This document shows positions 23,944-27,028 of a DNA stretch of 27,028 nucleotides, one piece after another. This DNA is from JAGOBX01 sp036733285 (GTDB taxonomy: Bacteria > JAGOBX01): contig DAINAU010000045.1 of the NCBI GenBank assembly GCA_036733285.1, forward strand, positions 1-27,028, written 5' to 3'. How positions within the stretch are numbered: the first letter of the stretch is position 1; the number at the start of each line of letters is the position of its first letter. Below the pieces are notes generated by a model, which was not told the DNA's origin, did not search any database, and was given only the letters and a program-made list of their open reading frames with translations. Position numbers and translations under genes: made by a program.

Positions 23944-25500
23944 ATGAACGCTATTCAAAAATTTTTCTTAACGTTTGCCTTTATTATTTTAATTTGTTTC
24001 GCTGTCGGACACATATTTCTTTCTTCTCTTACGTTTGACGAAACGAGTTATATCGCGTCCGGTTATTCGTATTTAAAAACGGGAAAAATACTGTTAAACT
24101 TAGAGCATCCTACGTTATCAAAATTACTGGCGGGTTTCCCGGACATTTTTTTGAATCTGAAGTTCGATAAAAATTATTCGAGGTCTGAAGACCATATATG
24201 GTTTCAAAATTATTTTTTTTTAAATAATTCCGATAAATTCTTTTCAATATCGGTTCTTTCAAGATTGCCGGTATTTTTTGTTAATTTATTATGCGGTATT
24301 GTTTTGTTTGCGTTTTGCCGCGAATGCGGATTCAAAAAAAAAACTTCCGCGCTTCTTTCGCTGATTCTGACGGGTTCGCCGAGTTTTATAGGATTATCCG
24401 CGCTTGTTATTAATGACGTTCTTTTGACTTTGTTCTTTTGGTCTTCGGTTTTGACGTTTTATAAAATAATGAACGGTTCAAATTTTTATTTTTGGATAAT
24501 GTTCGTATTCTCTCTCTCTTTTTGTCTGTTGACTAAATTCAGCGGACTGATCGTATTGCCGGCGTTAGCCACCTTAGTTTTAATTGAATATAAAAACTTA
24601 TCCATCCGGCTGATTATAAAATTATTCTTATCTATGATATGCGTTGTTTTCATAATTAATATTTTTTATTTTAATCTCTTTGCCGGATTTGCGGATTATT
24701 GGAGCGGTTTTAAATTGACTGGCAAATACTGGATTCCGGATTATAAATATTTTTTGAATGGAAAATTTTATGACGGCGGGAATTATTTTTATTTCATATT
24801 TTCTTTTTTGTATAAAACTTCCGAATTGGTTTTAATTCTTGTCGCGCTTTCGTTAGTTTGCTTTTTTAGAAGCATAATTAAAAATCAAGCGTTTGACGAA
24901 AATAGAAAAGGAATTAAATTTTTTTCGATTTATGGTTTGATTCCGGCTTTATTTTATTTTGTTGTCTTAATCGCTAAAGCTCCAAACATCGGATATAGAT
25001 TCGTTTTACCGCTATTGTTTATATCAATAGTTTTTTGCGGTTTTTTTTTAAATGCAATTATTAGTTATAAATGGACTTTTTACATAATGATATTCCTTGT
25101 TGTTTTTCGGGCTTCGGTGGTATTCCCCGATTATATTTCTTTTTTTAATGAATTTTCCGGCGGTTCAAAAAATGGAATTAATCTTCTTGACGATTCGAAT
25201 GTTGATTGGGGACAGGATTTAAATAAGATTAATCATTGGATGAAAGCCAATAAAATCGGCAAGGTTAATCTGTTATATTTCGGAACCGTTTCGCCTGCGT
25301 TATACGGCGTAAATTACGACGATTTTAAAAATTGTTTCGACGAATCCGGCAATTTAAAAGCGGGTTGTTATGTTATCAGCGCGCATTTTATCAGAAGACT
25401 TCCGGATTTTAAATACGATAACCGGAAATTTGGTTTTTCGTTTGAAAACTCTTTTGATAAAATAAGCGATTCGCTCTACGCTTTTAAACTCGGTTATTGA
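23944..25500 (+). CDS. GT-C family membrane glycosyltransferase (PMT/ArnT-like)
   Basis: The 518-residue integral membrane protein has about ten or more hydrophobic segments. The first external loop carries the GT-C acidic pair TFDETSYIASGY (Asp32, Glu33), and LEHPTLSKLLAG (53-64) matches the HPPLxK-like motif of family 39/83 enzymes. The C-terminal part LLDDSNVDWGQDL is common in this group. It should transfer a sugar from a polyprenyl-phosphate donor to a protein or lipid on the periplasmic side. It follows the kinase by 6 bp without an obvious ribosome site, so translation may depend on coupling. The substrate is unknown; glycosylation of the secreted proteins nearby is possible but unproven. 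Confidence 0.87.
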   Translation: MNAIQKFFLTFAFIILICFAVGHIFLSSLTFDETSYIASGYSYLKTGKILLNLEHPTLSKLLAGFPDIFLNLKFDKNYSRSEDHIWFQNYFFLNNSDKFFSISVLSRLPVFFVNLLCGIVLFAFCRECGFKKKTSALLSLILTGSPSFIGLSALVINDVLLTLFFWSSVLTFYKIMNGSNFYFWIMFVFSLSFCLLTKFSGLIVLPALATLVLIEYKNLSIRLIIKLFLSMICVVFIINIFYFNLFAGFADYWSGFKLTGKYWIPDYKYFLNGKFYDGGNYFYFIFSFLYKTSELVLILVALSLVCFFRSIIKNQAFDENRKGIKFFSIYGLIPALFYFVVLIAKAPNIGYRFVLPLLFISIVFCGFFLNAIISYKWTFYIMIFLVVFRASVVFPDYISFFNEFSGGSKNGINLLDDSNVDWGQDLNKINHWMKANKIGKVNLLYFGTVSPALYGVNYDDFKNCFDESGNLKAGCYVISAHFIRRLPDFKYDNRKFGFSFENSFDKISDSLYAFKLGY

Positions 25501-25594
25501 ATATTTGAAAAATTTTTTTCATAAACTATCAAATCCTTATTTTATGGGATTATTCTCCATCAATTTTTTTGCGATTGAGCATCTGAATTGTCGA

Positions 25595-25784
25595 TTTAAC
25601 CTGAAAACTGCATTAGATTTTTGAAAAAGCGCTGGAAGTAAGGGAAAACATTGATTTTAAGCGCTTTTTCAAAAGAATTAATTTTTACTTGGCAGTTTTC
25701 AGGTTTTTAGAAGTTTTAACAAGCGCGTATATATGTTTTGAAAAACTTCACTTTTTTTATTGCATTATTCGGGTTTAACTCGAA
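25595..25784 (+). repeat. Structured intergenic repeat, copy B
   Basis: This 190-bp copy of the repeat at 4450-4640 is in the same orientation. Its outer stem AACCTGAAAACTGC (25598-25611) with GCAGTTTTCAGGTT is perfect, where copy A has one mismatch. The inner 15-bp stem (25619-25633 with 25660-25674) is identical to that of copy A. The GAAGTTTT/AAAACTTC stem is also better paired. The 3' hairpin TTCGGG...CTCGAA keeps pairing through a G-T pair. Confidence 0.92.
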
Positions 25785-25894
25785 AACTTTTTAAATTTAC
25801 GGCTTTAATTGAACGCAGAATTTATTTAATTATAGATTAGAAGTTATTTTTTTGCGATACAATTGCATTTAATATTATTCTTGTTAAAATTTCG

Positions 25895-25915
25895 AAAAAA
25901 CGAAAATCGATTTCG
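25895..25915 (-). terminator. Possible terminator of the minus-strand dockerin gene
   Basis: Read on the minus strand: CGAAA, loop TCGAT, TTTCG, then six Ts. The stem has only 5 bp but lies 26 nt beyond the stop codon and ends in a proper T-run. Confidence 0.38.
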
Positions 25916-25940
25916 CTTATTTATATATCAATTTCTTTAT

Positions 25941-27028
25941 TTAATATTTAAAAAAATTTTGTTTAAGCGCATTGCGTTCAGCATTGCCGATTATTCCATC
26001 GCCGTCAAAATCAATATTATTATAACTTTTGCCGTAGTATTTTTTTAGAAATGCAGCGTCACGGATATTGATAACTCCGTCTTTATAGAAATCGCCTGGT
26101 ATCAGTATTATAAATTCTACCAATGCCGTATCCTGATTTATATAATACGATTTTGAAACGGCTGTATATCCATTTTTTTCAAATACAAATAAAACATCGG
26201 TATCAAAACCAAACGCGCCTATCAAGAAACCTCCTGATTCATTTGTGTAAGTTGTAGAAACAAAACCGCAGCTTGATGCGCTAATTAAAATATTTGAATC
26301 ATTTATTGAATTAGAGCATTTGACGCTTCCTGAAATATAATATCCTGTCGCGACAAGAATCGTATCGCTGAAAATTCCAAATTTCGAATGTAGTTCGGCT
26401 TTAATATTTTCGCGACCTGCCGGCAATGTAAAAGAACAATTCCATATATTACCGCTTACAGATATTTCTTTTTTTTGAAGATTTCCATAATATACAAAAA
26501 TCGTATCGCCGATTATTCCATTATGAACTGTGCCGATAATTAAAATATTTTGCGTTTGCGTATCTATTCGTAATTCCGATGAACACGGATAGTTAATGCG
26601 TATATTTATTGTATCAAAATAATTTGCTGTAATCGTATCCCACGCGCAACCGTCAATTGTTGATAATTTTACGCTTACGCTATCGCCGAAACCTGTTAAA
26701 TTTACTGTTCCGCTAAAATTTGAATTATTGGAATTTATAAAATACTTTGATTGTATATTATTATTTACAAAAATTTCAACGCTATCTCCATTCCTTGTAT
26801 TTAGCGTTGTTCCTTGAATTGAAATCAATTTCGTTAATGTATCGTGTGATATGATATGGGGGTAAATAATTTTTACATACGGCTGAAATGTATCGGTTCT
26901 TACCAGATATGAATTTGAATACCAGCTTCTATTATAAAACTGTATTCCATTTGTAATGTGCGAATCATATGCGGCAATTTTATAATAGAAAGAATTGCCG
27001 GCAGTAACATTTGTATCAATAAACTCAG
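25941..27028 (-). CDS. Secreted protein with C-terminal dockerin-like domain (5' end outside window)
   Basis: The frame is open from the right edge (27028) to the stop at 25941-25943, so the N-terminus lies beyond the window; the TTG at 26826-26828 is internal. About 362 residues are visible. The first part ends a fibronectin-III-like domain (NSFYYKIAAYDSHITNGIQ, then YSNSYLVRTDTF). Two or three beta-sandwich stretches follow, including a carboxypeptidase-regulatory-like one (YYISGSVKCSNS ... NESGGFLIGAFGF). The end is dockerin-like: GDFYKDGVINIRDAAFLKKYYG then DFDGDGIIGNAERNALKQNF, two EF-hand-type calcium loops, the first slightly off consensus. It is exported; a dockerin would dock it to a cohesin, but none is visible here. 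Catalytic parts, if any, lie upstream. It is convergent with the GT-C gene. Confidence 0.82.
   Translation of the reverse strand, partial: EFIDTNVTAGNSFYYKIAAYDSHITNGIQFYNRSWYSNSYLVRTDTFQPYVKIIYPHIISHDTLTKLISIQGTTLNTRNGDSVEIFVNNNIQSKYFINSNNSNFSGTVNLTGFGDSVSVKLSTIDGCAWDTITANYFDTINIRINYPCSSELRIDTQTQNILIIGTVHNGIIGDTIFVYYGNLQKKEISVSGNIWNCSFTLPAGRENIKAELHSKFGIFSDTILVATGYYISGSVKCSNSINDSNILISASSCGFVSTTYTNESGGFLIGAFGFDTDVLFVFEKNGYTAVSKSYYINQDTALVEFIILIPGDFYKDGVINIRDAAFLKKYYGKSYNNIDFDGDGIIGNAERNALKQNFFKY

Larger units (their letters stand above)
25501..25940. other. Gene-free convergent intergenic region
   Basis: This 440-bp stretch lies between the 3' ends of two converging genes. It contains repeat copy B (25595-25784) and a possible minus-strand terminator (25895-25915). 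The remainder is very AT-rich. A 61-codon frame at 25863-26048 lacks a ribosome site and overlaps the minus-strand gene, so it is not called. Confidence 0.85.

Noticed and set aside
23944..25500. The GT-C protein as a transporter for the binding protein
   Set aside because: It carries the acidic pair and HPxLxK-type motif of GT-C glycosyltransferases and lacks the permease EAA loop, so it does not replace MalF/MalG.
25863..26048. A 61-residue + strand frame
   Set aside because: It lies partly antisense to the dockerin coding region, is AT-driven, lacks a ribosome site and shows no protein-like features.

Overview
The window looks like chromosome from an uncultivated, AT-rich bacterium with a Gram-negative-type envelope. 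Evidence: several signal-peptide proteins with outer-membrane beta-barrel character (PorV/UPF0164-like), secreted proteins ending in FlgD-like Ig sorting-type domains, an M23 peptidoglycan hydrolase, a dockerin-bearing protein, and HAMP-containing membrane sensors. The YaaR (DUF327) gene beside tmk is an arrangement known from Firmicutes, so the lineage is not an ordinary Proteobacterium. A candidate phylum, or a lineage such as Elusimicrobiota or Fibrobacterota, fits. The sequence alone does not settle the phylum; no rRNA or tRNA gene was seen.

Layout. (1) 1-3659: the 3' end of a secreted FlgD-tailed protein, a 13-bp tandem array inside a long hairpin, a PorV-like barrel with a LpoB/FlgO-like tail, and an anchored M23 peptidase. 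(2) 3818-6499: a housekeeping operon tmk, yaaR-like, argB, dut, interrupted after tmk by a 191-bp intergenic repeat. (3) 6629-9830: coaX and a two-membrane-segment TPR protein. (4) 9914-13627: an HDOD protein, a GT4 glycosyltransferase and a membrane-anchored SGNH hydrolase. (5) 13713-19703: a secreted FlgD-tailed protein, a PorV-like barrel fused to a coiled/TPR region, and a HAMP-SpoIIE phosphatase, tightly coupled. (6) 19704-20078: a gene-free block of REP-like hairpins and a 21-bp tandem array. (7) 20079-25500: a MalE-like binding protein, a CheA-like membrane histidine kinase and a GT-C glycosyltransferase. (8) 25501-25940: a gene-free convergent region with the second copy of the intergenic repeat. 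(9) 25941-27028, minus strand: the 3' part of a secreted dockerin protein.

How the parts may work together. Two separate loci (regions 1 and 5) pair a FlgD-tailed secreted protein with a PorV-like barrel carrying an extra soluble C-terminal module. The second locus adds a membrane SpoIIE phosphatase. It is followed, in a separate transcription unit, by a MalE-like binding protein without any ABC permease, 4 bp before a Cache-HAMP-PAS-HPt-HATPase kinase. This suggests a surface or sugar sensing and signalling cluster. No CheW, CheY or receiver domain is encoded here, so the output is unknown.

Regulation. Three transcription units begin with good sigma-70-type promoters whose -10 box lies only 6-8 nt before the start codon and which lack a Shine-Dalgarno. 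These look like leaderless mRNAs, while several internal genes have clear Shine-Dalgarno sites. All assignments come from reading the sequence and from memory of protein families; no database search was run.
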